A stretch of 64,000 nucleotides of DNA from Bimuria novae-zelandiae CBS 107.79. Lineage: Eukaryota; Ascomycota; Dothideomycetes; Pleosporales; Didymosphaeriaceae. Where the stretch lies: positions 1-64,000 of the forward strand of contig ML976808.1 of NCBI GenBank assembly GCA_010015655.1. The letters are read 5' to 3'. A model generated the notes under the pieces. That model worked only from the letters and a program-made list of their open reading frames with translations. It was not told the origin of the DNA and made no database searches. The position numbers and the translations under genes were made by a program. Below are positions 10,660-22,800 of the stretch, in pieces (the stretch's first letter is position 1; each line of letters opens with the position of its first letter).

Positions 10660-13600
10660 CAGTGATGTTTATGGATGGATTGGATTAACGAATCCATCCA
10701 TATCCATCCAATCCAAATAGCCCATGGAAATCCAATCCATCCACGTAGATTGTTCTATACCTAATTAGGCGTCGTCTAGACCTAATTAAGGTATTAAATT
10801 AGTAGTTTCGTCGTCTAATAGTTTTCCTGTGGCTTGTTAAGGCAAGCGACCCAAAAAATCGTAATATCTAAACTTAACCTTACCTAGTTCGACGAAACTT
10901 CTATAACACCTGTTTAATAGCTCTAAAACGGTCGAAGCTACTTTTATTTAGTATTTTCTTAAATCCCACGACTTATCTTTGCTAGTTATCTAATTATCTA
11001 TTAAAATGCGCCTTTAGTTAGATGGCAAGCGCCTACGGCACCAACGCATAAGGACCTCTCTAGAGCTATCTAGTGTCTCCCTACCTACGCTAATAATTAT
11101 AGAAGCTTTAGAGGCTATTAAGACGCCTATTAAAGGGGTAAAACAATAGATTAAGTTAAATTCTGCGTTATTATAAACCCGTAAGCGTGTCTAGGCGCCA
11201 GAAGTGGCGTTAGTGCCAGACTTATAAGGCTCCTTATAACTATCCGTTCTATTAACTTAAAGCGGCCAGCAGAGTAGCAGTACGTATAGTATAAACTTAT
11301 AGTTACTTAGTATGTCTATTAACGATGTTTGTGGCTCTATTACTAACCCCGTTACTGTAGATACTAGTGTTAATAATTAGCTTAATTCTTAATTAGAGGC
11401 ATCAGAATTAACTTCGTAATATACTACCCTAATTTAATTAGTATTAGCTAGAGACTCTGTATATGCCACGAGACGCCGCGAGATTAAGATATTAAGCTTT
11501 AATTACTTTTAGGTTAACCTTACTAATAATTAGGCGTTTAACACTTACACTAAGGTATACGATTCTAAAGGGAGGCTTAACTTATAGATCTGGAAGTACG
11601 GCGTCCTACTTAAAAGCACGGATAAGAAGACATTTACTTAATTCTTCTTGTATAAACCGTGCTATATTGACTGCTTTAAGGCGAAGATCCTTAATATAAG
11701 AAAAAGGTGTAGGTTAGTTACTAGTTATCTTAAGAAACATAAGATCTTTAATCTAAATCGTTAGCCCCTTATAGGGCAGGATAAGATAAATTAGTTCGCG
11801 CTTAATATATCTTCTCTAGAAAGTTTAGCTACTATTAATGCTGTGGCGTCTTTCTTTAACGTCGATAAGTTCTATTAACTTTTAGTTAGATAGATTATTA
11901 TGAGCAGGATCCCCTTCGTTAAGCTAAATGCTAAGGAGCTCCGTAAGGTATTTTAGTATCTTAATTTAGCTACAAAGATGCCTCGCGCAATCCCATCTCG
12001 TAATATAATAAGGCGTAGGATCTCCGTGGAGTACGCACGTTTAAAGGATGTGGTTACTGCCTATCTAGACTAAGCTATTACGAAGATTTACCTAGCCTTT
12101 AACTTATGGACTTCTAGTAATAATAAGTTGTACAATGGTGTTGTCGCATAGTTTCTTAATAAGAAAGGCAATTCACGAAACCTTCTCCTTATTCTTAAAG
12201 CTATAAAAGATGCCTATACTAGTAGAAATATTACGGCATCGCTATAGGGGGTCATCTCCCACTGGGGGCTTTAAGACCGCGTAGGATATCTTACCTCCGA
12301 TAACGCCGCAGCTAACGATATAGTAATAGACGCTCTAAAGAAGATTTTTAGGGAAAATTAGCTTAACTTTAACCCTAAGTAGCAGCGTATAAGGTGTATA
12401 GGGCATATCTTTAACCTTGTCGCGAAAGCGCTAATATTCGGAGCTAATATTAGCAGCCCAACTCGGGCAGAGGAGGTGGCATTTTTTAAGCAATATAAAG
12501 CTTATAGGACTGTTAGAAAGCTTCGCAATATTATTAAATAGATTAGGAAAAACACCTTAAGAAACGCCAGGTTTATTGCTGCTTAGGAAGTTCATCCTGG
12601 ATAGGTGCGATTAGATAGCCTCACAAGACCTTTGTTGTTAATACTCAGTAACGCCACCCGCTGGAATTCCACATACCTAATTATTAAGCGAGCTGTAGTG
12701 CTTGAAGAGGTACTTAATGACTTTTATAGAGACAAATTATAGTCTCTTAATAATACTAGATTGCAGTAGCAAAGTAGTAGCTAGCAGAGTTAATTTATTA
12801 GCTGCTATTAACTAGATCTTTATCTTTTTATAGCTAAGTAGCAGTACTTAAAAGAGAATCTTAAGCTTCTTAAACCTCTAAACGAGCTTACTTTGCGCCT
12901 CTAAAGTTATCTTAGCAATAGTAACGACGATTCTTAAAAGTATAGTAACATTAGATAGTTATACACTTTGCTAGACAATCTCCTAACGGACCTCGAAGCT
13001 CAAGAACTTTAAGCACGAACGGATAGAGATATCTAGCTTAAATAGCGTCTTTATAAAGGCTGGGAGACGGCATCGAAGTACTACACCTTGTTTATAGAGT
13101 CTCTGGCCTACACGGTGGCAATCGTCTTAGATCCTACCTGGGGCATGGATTACATCCGTTCTTAATAGGCAATAGAGCATCTAACTTAGCCAGGTATCGC
13201 ACAAGAATAGATCGAAGAGCTGTATAATCGTAATTACAAGGATAGAACAACACTTAACTAATAGAAGATAGACCTATCTTCTTCTAAGACCGCCTAAGCG
13301 CTCTTAAGATAGGAGACCTTTGCGCGAAAAGGTTAAGTAAAGGTAAATAAGAAACAACAGGTAGACAGCGACAAGTTAGCAAAGTACCTTAAGCTCTTTT
13401 AGTTCGCTATTAATATTCCTCCTTTTATTTAGTGGCAACAGGATGAGCAACGACGACGCTGGCTAAGAGTATCTTAGATGGCTCTTAACGTACTTTCTGC
13501 CATGCCTATAAGTAATAGACCCGAGAGAGCTTTTAGCGGCGCAGGTAACCTTATTACGAAGCCCCGTAATCGTCTTAGTAACGATATTATAGGGTATCAC

Positions 13601-14027
13601 GAGTGTATGGCTTCATGGGAGAGGGCAGGATTAATCAAGATTAGTAACAACTCTGTGGAGGACTTAGACGAATTAGATAATATAGATAAGGAGATATTAG
13701 ACTAGAACTTTACGCGCTATTTTTTATAGTGCTCTTTTCTCCTATATTAAAATACTAAGGCACTTTATTAATCTATTTCTGCCATATCGTTGATAGGATA
13801 TTAATATATTATCTAGTTCGAGCGCCTGCGTGGCTAAAGTAACGATTCTTAATACTAAAATAGCTGTTAAGATGGATATACTTAATACTAAACGCTAGAA
13901 TAAGCTTTTGCGACATCTGTAGCGTCTAATAGTGGAACATAATAAGCTTAAAACGGATGGATTAGATTTCCATGGATTTTGTGGATTTTGCATGGATGGA
14001 TATCCAATCCATCCGTGAACATCACTG
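10660..14027 (+). mobile_element. hAT transposon (3368 bp) with 8-bp target duplication, RIP-degraded
   Basis: The ends are CAGTGATGTT at 10660 and its inverse ending at 14027, continuing as GGATGGATTGGAT. The 8-bp direct repeat GTAGCGAA flanks it exactly, at 10652-10659 and 14028-14035. An 8-bp duplication is diagnostic of the hAT superfamily. Both subterminal regions carry several direct and inverted copies of GGATGGATT or TGGATT, the sort of clustered motif hAT transposases bind. It sits inside Copia I, so it is younger than that element, yet its interior is heavily RIP-mutated. Confidence 0.93.
11006..13705 (+). pseudogene. hAT transposase relic
   Basis: An ATG at 11006 is in the same frame as the last open piece at 13478-13705, and the frame between is readable apart from TAG and TAA codons. 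Landmarks include a central LTSDNAAANDIV near 12290 (hAT motif around the second catalytic Asp), QRIRCIGHIFNLVAKAL near 12400 and TRWNSTYLIIKRA near 12655. The C-terminal dimerisation segment reads SNRPERAFSGAGNLITKPRN at about 13510-13570. The domain order and spacing fit the family. The stops make it inactive. Confidence 0.88.
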
Positions 14028-17000
14028 GTAGCGAAGTAGTCTCTAGGTGTCCTACTATTTCTGTCTCTACGTCTACTACCAGATATAATATTACTAGCGT
14101 TAATAATGCTACTAATCTCGTCTCGTCTGCGCGCGTTATTTAAACGTTAATCTAGTGCTTTGTCTCCTTTTACTAGTGGTTGCCAGCCGCGAGGGAGCTC
14201 GACTTTATTATCTGCTATTTAAATAGACTACTGATTTCTGGCTAATATCTAATTATCGTTTAATATAGCACTAGGCTCTGGCGTATCTTCTAGTGTTAAA
14301 AGTCCGCGCTACTTAAATAACTCGGCTTCTACTACCTTTGTCGTCTGCTACTAGCGCATTAGCTTACCTAGAAGCTACGCCTTAGCGCTATCCTCGTCTT
14401 CTAAAGTTAATATATTTGTTCGCGAATTGCCCTGAGTTATAATAGATAGCTAATTAATCTCTAGGTCCTCTAGCTCATCTAACTCCTTAATATCTAGTAC
14501 TGTTACTGCTGTGCGTAGCGTCTTCTTCTCAGCATACACCTCGTCGGGAGTGTATAGCTTTAATAGCATAAGGACCACATCTCTAGTCCTGATAACTCTG
14601 CCCAGTGTTGGCATCCAAATGCGATAGATATTTGTTAAATCGTATCCAACTAGGTGTCCTATTAAAGCACGAGATTCTAGCTTCTCTTCGCGCTTTAACT
14701 ACTAATTAAGGACGTACGCTCGTGCTCCTATAATGCTAAGATAAGCTACTAATAGCTTTATACCTCTAACAATCTAATAGGGCGTTCGCTAGTTAAGCGA
14801 TTTAGTAGGTGTACGATTAAGCAGATAGATAGCCACTATAACGCATTTATTTAATAGCTCCTTTAGTAAGTCTGTTTTAAGCCTAATAGCTCTTGCACGA
14901 ATAATAATTAAGTAGCTAGCTTTCTCTATTATTCTATTTTACTCTTCTATATATTCTGCACGCGGTTCGACAACTATCCCTAGATCCTTAAAGACATTAA
15001 GTAGCTTAGAATAGCCTCGTTTACTATTAAGTCGTACGACAGCTACATGCGCGCGAAATTAGCGCTATAGTTTAGCTAGTAGTCTCTACGCTACTTATTA
15101 AAGCGTTATAAAGCTTTTATTAGGTAGGTAATAAGCTTCGTGCCACTTGCTATACTAATTAACAGCGTGGAAGAGCTATAGATCTCTATTATAGTAACGC
15201 TCGGTGCGCTCCCTTAGCTATATAAGGTCTATTCCTAATCGATAGAATAGACGCTCTACTGGCTCACGTGGAGCTCTCCTGCTAATAAACTTATATAGCT
15301 TCGTCTCTGTATAGACCTTATAGTCTATCCACATCGGCGCGTGCTGCTCACTAAGCTGTATTCTATTAACGCTTTCTGGCAGATAAGTAATTACCTTTTA
15401 ATTTACATAGCTAAATACTCTATAAGCTTCTGCCACGCTCACGCTTAGTAGCTTCTTACTAGTATAGAATAGTCTAGGTTAATACTAAGTTGCGTAGAGT
15501 TCTAGCGGCGGTCGATCGTTATAATCCGAGTCTATTAGCTAGTAACTACTATTATATTTAAGCTAACAGATTACATTCGACGGCTTCCGTTAATATAGGC
15601 AGTTTTGGCTAGAGTTAAATTTAATTCCTAGGCTCTTGCATCAAGATAGGCTAACAATACTTATAAAGAACTTAGGTATATATACGACGTACGTTAGTCA
15701 AATCGTCTTAACTCTAGAAGGCGTATTAATCTTAAGTAGGACCTCTCCCTATTCTTAGATAGGTATTAGTTAGCCACCAGCGTACGCGCTTTCTCCTGGC
15801 TTAGCATCAGAGATCTTCTTCTAGCTATAGGCCTTTGTATTCGTAACATGCGTGTTCGAACCAGGATTAAGAATCTATCTATTTAATAGTAGAGGCTAAG
15901 GCATTAGCCTATTAATAGTAGCGACCTAAAGTGCACTATACTAAGGTAATATAGCTAGCTGCTAGCTATTATTAAAATTAGTAACTCCTCCTAATCTAAT
16001 AGGCGTCCTAGAATTACTTCTAGCTAGCCTATTCTCTATATTCTGAAGGACCTTTGCTATAGGTAACTAATTAGCTCTAAGCTTTTAGAACTTCTTCTCG
16101 ACGTCTCTATTTGGCTGCTAATTAGCAGGTTGTAAAGCTATATTAACGTAGTAGCAGCTATCGAATCTATGCTTCTCGCCACATAGGCAGGTTAGTGTCT
16201 TCTTTTAGCGTTTATGCTTCTAATGCTTTAACTAATTAACTGGCTAATCAGCTGGCTGCTAAGCTGGCTAAGCAACACCTAGAGTAGCAAATATGCCTAA
16301 TCCTAATGTAATTAGTCAAGTCCGTTAATAGTACGAAGTAAAATCAGCTACTAGGTTAGAAATGCTAATAAAGTCTCTACTAGTCCGTTCTGCCATGACA
16401 AGCGCTAATAGCTAACTAGATAATTAGCTATTATCTAGGCCTCTAATTAATAGGATAAAGTCTTCTTACGCTTAATTATTATAAACCTCTAGCATGTCTG
16501 CTTAGATTATAAGGCGCGTTATCTCTATCTAGTCCTAAAACTAGTTATTAAGATTCGCCTTTTGTGGTTAATTCTTTAACGCCTAATAGCGTGCTCGGAG
16601 TTAAGCATTGCGCTCACCCTAGCTAGGGCAAAGGTGCTTTATTAGAGTTCTTAGTCGATTATGTGTGCTTAAGCAGTCAGCGATTAGATAAATATGCCGT
16701 AATACGATCGTTCTATTAATCTACTCTGTAAAGTTTCCAAGAGCCTTCTCTTTCTACCGCCATTCTGCTAGTGCACCTTGATAGTCTTTTTGCCAAAGCT
16801 CGTATCTTCTTAGTTCCTAATCAGTGAGGTCCATGATAGTGACTTCTTTAGCATCTTAATCGCCTACTACGCCACCTACTGCTGCGCCGCTTGCTACTAC
16901 GCCACCCCCTATGCCCCGTGCGCTCCCTGCTGCGCTACTTACGTTACTACCTCTTGCAATTCTTGGCCTATGAAATTCTTTTAGCTCAAGCCTTCTAGGC

Positions 17001-17230
17001 TTTTCTGTCTCTAACCTAGAGACTTCATTATGGCTCAGTGATAGATTAACGTATTCCTAGATATGGTTCCTGACTGCGTAGTCCTTTCTTAGGAATATCC
17101 ATTTTGGCTAATCCTTAGGTTTATCGAGTATAACGGTCTCTCTTGTAATAAGCGGATCTAATTCAGTCGCCATTCTTGCGAGATGCAACGTCCGTATTCT
17201 ATACAACGTTAATTCTCTAACGACAAGGTC

Positions 17231-17416
17231 CGTGGATACGGTTAACCCCACCACACTTTAACCTTAGCCCACCACACGCGCTAGTGCAGACCCCTGTTCG
17301 CTGGTTGGCTTATAAATCGAGTGGTCGGGTTACTTATCGGGTGGTTGGGTCACCTCTTAAGTACAGCGCACGCCCCAATTTGCTCCCTCCAACTCAATTT
17401 AACCGGTAAAACCAAA
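17231..17416 (+). promoter_or_regulatory. Upstream region of the four-exon gene
   Basis: The base composition changes sharply here: CpA and TpG become common again. The stretch has CCCCACCACAC and CCCACCACACGCG repeats and a GTGGTCGGGTTAC / GTGGTTGGGTCAC pair, with a possible TATA-like TTATAAAT at about 17311. These are plausible promoter features of the downstream gene, but none is proven. Confidence 0.3.
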
Positions 17417-18090
17417 ATGAGTAAGTATGTTGAGAACATGTTGTGAATGTGTTCTAACCGTGTTGAGGTGACCCTATTACCAATGACTCCCGGGCCGACC
17501 GTATGTCCGATGCCGCATATGATAGCGACCTAGACGACACAACAATGGACTTTGACAGTAGGCCAACACAAGAGGATGACACGTATCATGGCGAAGAACA
17601 AGACGAAGAAAATGAGGTGAATTGGCCTTTAAACACATTGTCAATCTGTTCTAGTCCTGATCTTAACTTGTGTAGGATGATACAGCACCGCTTACTATTC
17701 TTACAACAGGGACTACTAGTCCCCTAACGACTATGACTCTCACACAAATAGCTCTTCTTCCTGAGTATCCTCAAACCTCTGTTAACGGCTATACGTTCTG
17801 TGTTCATGTCGATCCGAAAAGAGCCACACCAGAGTTAGTGTTACAGGACGCACTCCAGGTATATGTGTTGTGAACCGGTTCAGAACAAGTTAACAAAGCA
17901 TTAGTTTCAGTACTGCAGGAAACAAAAGGGTCCTGCAAAGCGCACATCATCTCAGTTCTTAGGTGGGCAGGCGATGAGATACCGGTACGAATGTACTGGT
18001 GTAAAACGTTGTGAATACCTTGACAACTCGTTAGCCACACTTTCACACACTCATGTTACATCAGCACCTTCACCAACTTCTGAATTTTGA
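17417..18090 (+). CDS. Four-exon gene free of RIP, putative zinc-binding protein, function unknown
   Basis: I infer join(17417..17420, 17468..17616, 17676..17858, 17905..18090), 173 codons plus TGA. Intron 1 (17421-17467) starts GTAAGT, has CTAAC and ends GAG. Intron 2 (17617-17675) ends CTTAACTTGTGTAG. Intron 3 (17859-17904) starts GTATAT, has GTTAAC and ends TTAG. The three introns bridge four pieces in different frames with no stop, which is strong support. Residues 1-60 are acidic and disordered-looking. A central segment (NGYTFCVHVDP) leads to a C-terminal YRYECTGVKRCEYLDNSL followed by SHTHV, a Cys/His arrangement that could bind metal. I do not recognise the family. The LINE starts just downstream, so the gene may be cut short. 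Confidence 0.6.
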
Positions 18091-19122
18091 GAACCTGTTG
18101 AAATCTGTATATTTTTCATTAGATTTAATCTTAAAATTACCTAAAACCTATCTCTACGCCATCCTCTGCCCCTGCAGTACCTACAGCTAGTAAATAATAG
18201 TATAGAGATGCCTGCGAGACTCCCCCTAGAAGCCTTTATAGCAACCCGCCCCGCCAACCTAGAGTTAGCGAGGCACCTTAATATAAGCCACCCCTTAAGG
18301 AGACAGCCGCAGTAGCATGTAGCAGCAATACTACGTCTTAACCTAGGTAGAGGAGTGTAGACTAGAAACGCGCCAGCTACTACTATAGTAACTAAAGCCT
18401 TAATAACCCACATCACGACCGCCAAACAAGCTACCGCCACCCAGGAGGCCATAATCTACACCCTAGCACAGGCTATAGATAGCTGCCTTAATGCCTACAA
18501 GCTCCCTAAAGAGCAGGTAGTTGCTAACGCCCTCCGCTAGCGCGTTATATAGGCCCTAAAAAACTCTACCTTAGCGCCAAGCCTCTTGCGCACAGACTAT
18601 ACTAAGAGTATTAATACTAATACTAGCACTAGTGCTAGCGATAGTAGCTATAACTATAGTAAGGCTACGGGGCTAAGAATATAGGCAAACGTAGCTGCTA
18701 GCGCGAACCCCTTAAGTATAGGATACACTACCTCTAGTAGCAACTAGAGCAGCACTAGGGCCACCGCTAATAGACATACCCGCCGTAGTTAAAGCGACAC
18801 TAAGGACCCTAGGATCCTTATTACCGTGCCTGCGCTAGAGCGGCTCTCATAGAGCTTACCATATATAATTAGAAAGGCCATTTGCGACACGCTGGGCCTT
18901 AACCTTAGCGCCATACCCAGCGCCTTAAAGACTAGGACAGGATGGGCCGTCACCCCCGCCAATAACAAGACAAGAGACAGCCTTATGGAACAGAGAAAGA
19001 AAGATTTAATAATAAGCGCTATAAGAGGTAGCATAGCCAAGCTACTACAGAAATAGTTTAACTATGCTATACCTAACGTCCCTAGCGCGTACCAATCCTT
19101 GCTAGGCCCGGAGGTGCCAGTT

Positions 19123-19321
19123 TATTAGATTTAATAGTGTTCTGTCACTTTGAGCTAATGTAATAATGAGAATTAATAGTTATAATAATTAATTAATAAT
19201 GTTCGTGTTGTGTCTTGTTCGTGTTCTATTAGACTGCTACCAAAGTCTTCTTTTCTTGGCGTAGGATTGCCTAGCCACCTTTACACTTTGAGTTTAGTGC
19301 AAAGTGCCATGTAATCGGACA
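19123..19321 (-). repeat. Copia A 3' LTR
   Basis: The 199-bp LTR matches 25304-25502. On the minus strand it begins TGTCCGATTACATGGCAC and ends CTATTAAATCTAATA; the canonical last CA has become TA. The ends are shared with the Copia B/C LTRs, but the middle is different, so A is a separate subfamily. Confidence 0.88.
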
Positions 19322-19588
19322 CACCCCCTTAGCTTAGGCTTATCCTTAAGCTGGAGACTATCTATTAGTGATCTGATAGTATTATCCTTTATAGTTTAAT
19401 TTCAAAAGCCTCTATTCTCTGCTCTAGCTCGAGCAGGTCGACCTCCACGTTTATAATCTTGTCCTTAATTTCTGCAAGTCCTAATTTGTTTAGAAAGTTA
19501 CTCTACTTATTAGCTAGCAGGGCCTTTGTAAGCCTATCTATAACCATGTCCTCCGAGCGTTAATAGTCTACCTTAATTGTCTTTAATT

Positions 19589-19812
19589 GTCAGATTTAAT
19601 AGTGTTCTGTCACTTTGAGATAATGCAATGATGAGAATTTAATGGATGTGATGATTAATTGATGATGTTCGTGTTCTGTGTGTTCCTGGAATGCAGATGT
19701 GTGCGAGGCTCTAAATAAGTGCCGCTATAGCGCTAGCCCTATCTAGAATAGTATAAAAGAGAGAGTGCTCCAGCCTTATATCCACAACAGATAGAGGCTA
19801 TATAATCGGACA
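19589..19812 (-). repeat. Copia B 3' LTR
   Basis: Begins TGTCCGATTATATAGCCTC on the minus strand and ends AAATCTGACA. It carries GGAGCACTCTCTCTTTTATA, which contains a TATA-like element. It matches 24661-24883 and both Copia C LTRs. Confidence 0.9.
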
Positions 19813-19859
19813 CACCCCCTTAGCTTGGGCTTATCCTTAAGCTGGACCTTCGCATTATT

Positions 19860-22800
19860 CATCTGTCTATTATTCTAACTTAAAGGCCTCTATCCTCTGC
19901 TGTAGATCCTGCAGGGCAACCTCTTAATTAGTAATCTTGTCTAATATATCTTTAAGTCCCAGCCTATTCAGAAACTTGCTCTATTTATTCACTGGCAGGG
20001 CCTTTGTAAGTCTATCTGCAACCATGTCCTCTAAGTGTTAATAGTCTACCTTAATTGTCCTAAGTGTGACTTCTTGTCTTAGCTAATAATTGTAGATATC
20101 TACATAACGGAGCTTGGTCTGCAGCTTTGCGATTTCTTTAGTAATAAGGCGAATAGTCTATTAATTGTCGCAGTTAATTATAATTAGGCGATTACTCACA
20201 GTGATCTAGAGCTCCTAGAGTAATCGTGAAGTAAAGATGGCCTCCTTAACTACTTGTAAAAGCGCTAGAAGTTCGGCCTCTATTATTAATGTAGTAACTG
20301 TATCTTGCTTGCTTGCTTTCCAGGCAATTAGGCCGCTAAATAATTTAATAACGTATCCTTGTAAACTCTTGCGATTAAGTGTATTATCGGTAAAGGATGC
20401 GTCGCTTGCTACTTCCAAAGTATCTACACCCCTAAGCTAAAGACCTAGTGATTTAGTATTAGCAAGATAGAGGAGAACTTAGTTAGTAGCTACTTAGTAC
20501 TCTTTACTTAGGTTAGAAAAAAATTGTAATAATCTGGAGCTTGTAAAGGCGATATCTAGTTAAGTTATAACTATAGCATAGAGAATTAATCTAACTTTGC
20601 GCTAGTATTAATTAATCTTACCCTTACTAGCTAGTCCTGTTCTTAGGAGTAATTTAATTAAACCTATCGGGGTATTGTGGCGAATCTTATAGTAATTAAT
20701 AAGGCGCAATATTTTATCGACGTATAATACTTGTAAAAGCTAGATCTTTTTGTTTAAGCGGTCCCTGATAATTTTAATTCCTAGAAACTATTACAGGTCT
20801 TTCCCGCTAGTAAGGGTAAATTTAGTTCTTATCTCTTTAATAGCTGCTTTTGCTGCAGGCTCGTGATTCTTCTAATAGGCAATAATAAGATTATCTATAT
20901 AGAAGAATATAATAATGCCGTCCTTAATAAGGCAGCATGGCTTGTGGGGCACTGTTTTAAAGCTAATATCACGGAGCGTTAATGTGAACTCTCTTTGCTA
21001 GAGTAGAGGAGATATGCGCAGTCTATATAGTGCTTTATGTAGTTTAAGGACTGTGCCTGCTCGCGAGTAGCCGCGAGGCATTCTTATGTAGATTTCTCTG
21101 TCTAGCTTTGCATGGACAAACGCGTTAGTAACGTTGTGTTAGATAAGCTCTAAGTTAATACGAGCTGCAATCGCTATAAGCATGCGGAATAATTATCCTA
21201 TAAGTATTACAGCGTAGGTTTCTTACAAGGTAAGGTGCCGCTATTAATCGCCTCGCACCACTAGCCTTGCTTTGCATTTTTATAATCGATGGTGTTTGTC
21301 GAATTTGTAGGTATATACCTACATGCAGTTAAGGATTTAATAGCCTACTACCTTTACTAGAGCTACTACGACCTTGCTCTAAGACTTTATTTCCTTATGG
21401 CTCTATAGATGGGATTGTTCTGCTTCCTTCCACATATTATAAAGAGGGTGATCTTCGAGCTTGCTTTAGCATATAGGTGGCTCTAAAAGCACACTTTAAT
21501 GTGGCTTCTTGCCTAATATAATTATTTATTAAAGCTACGCCTTATTAAGAGTCTTATCTTCGTATTTGCCGCTGCTACTAGCTTTAGTGCCTGCTATAAA
21601 GGCTACGGCCTATGCGCTTGTTTGCAACTGTCCTGTTTACACTATTTATAGTGGTATAGTTTAATTATCTCCTGCCATTAGTTGTGCAAGGAGTGTTACT
21701 AGTAGCGGCGTTAATAGAGGCGTTAGATATTTATACCTAGCTCTCCTGCCTTACCTGCACTTAGGAGCCTCTTCCTCTAGCGCTTTACTAATTGTCTTAT
21801 CCTTAAAGAAGGACTCAGTGGCATGCTCTTATTAAGGTGAGGTAGGTAACTCTACTAATCGCACCTAGGCTACTATTTCTTCTAATATACTATGCATAAG
21901 GTTATCTATTAGGTCTTTGGTTTTGCCTAAAAACATAGTATCCTTATTAAATATTACATCGCGAGTACTAATCGTCTTTGCTAGAGAGGGAATCTATATT
22001 CTCTAGATATTAATTAATCTGTAGCTAACAAGATAGCCAATCCATGCTTTAGGGTTAAGCCTCTAAAGCCTGCTTTTGCCGCGTTTTATGTCGTTAGTTA
22101 TCGTAAACGCTTTGCAGCCATATGCTTTCAGGTAAGCTTAATTAGGCTTCTTTGGTTAGGTAACAATACTATTCTGAAAGGCTACTGTTGTAAAGAACAC
22201 TTTATATAAAGATTACTATTAGTTAGTGTAGTTTAGCGTTTAATTATATAGGTAGACTGCGGCTCGCGTGATCTCAGGCCATATCTACTATAGTAGATTA
22301 AAGTTAAGTCGCATTACGCGCGCTTTCTCCTTAATTACACCCCTTAAGCGTTCTACTCCTCTATTTTATGCTTAAGTATTTAGTGCTAAAAGCTTAATCT
22401 TAATATCTTGCGCCGCGCACCACTTCTTAATATTAGCCTTAATAGAGAAGATCTTGTTATTAGATTTAATTACTTTTACCGTAACGTTATATTATACTTC
22501 TATAAACCGTACAAAAGTGCTAAGTAATTTAATAATTAACCGTGCTAGGCAGTTATCCTTAAAGTAGAAGTCCTATACGAAGCTAGAGAATTAATTAGTA
22601 ATTAGTATTTAGCTCTTCTCTCTTGTTAAGCTATCTACTTTATAGTCGTGAAAGTCTATTGCGACTTGCTCGCCAGGGCCTTTAGTTCGCTCCCTAGCTT
22701 ACTAGCGTATTTGCTATTTCAGTTTTGCTTTGTCGCAGGCGTCACATTTTACCGTAGGGAGACCTTTAATCCTCACCCCCTCAGATTGCTACACAAGGTG

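Larger units (their letters stand above)
8870..17173 (-). pseudogene. Copia I Gag-Pol polyprotein relic (interrupted 10652-14035)
   Basis: Reading on the minus strand, Gag starts MATELDPLITRETVILDKPK at 17173 and contains a zinc-knuckle remnant, CLCGEKHRFDSCYY, near 16170. Integrase-like sequence falls at about 15400-14700. After the hAT insertion, reverse transcriptase follows, with FFYVDNIVV near 9990 at the catalytic YxDD site. The RNase H end MPANGLTKTLVRQKH lies near 9050. The order integrase before reverse transcriptase is the Copia order. Very many TAG and TAA codons interrupt it. The second residue of the catalytic Asp pair is Asn. No part can be functional. Confidence 0.8.
8690..17230 (-). 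mobile_element. Copia element I, RIP-degraded, split by a hAT
   Basis: This is a minus-strand Ty1/Copia retrotransposon. Its 3' LTR lies at about 8690-8801 and begins TGTTACGGTATAATTCC when read on the minus strand. A polypurine tract (AGGGGGGTGTG on the minus strand) abuts it at 8802-8810. The Gag start is at 17173. The 5' LTR is nearly absent: only about 20 bases near 17205-17225 resemble the inner end of the 3' LTR before unrelated sequence starts. A hAT element interrupts the pol region at 10660-14027. Confidence 0.8.

Noticed and set aside
10660..10760. Clustered GGATGGATT repeats as a CRISPR-like array
   Set aside because: Spacing is irregular, repeats are inverted as well as direct, and they sit at hAT termini at both ends.
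17804..18046. 80-codon minus-strand open frame
   Set aside because: It lies antisense to exons 3 and 4 of the four-exon gene, whose splice sites and frame continuity are better supported.
18141..18452. 103-codon minus-strand open frame, membrane-like
   Set aside because: It is antisense to LINE ORF1; the hydrophobic look comes from reading the complement of a polar protein.
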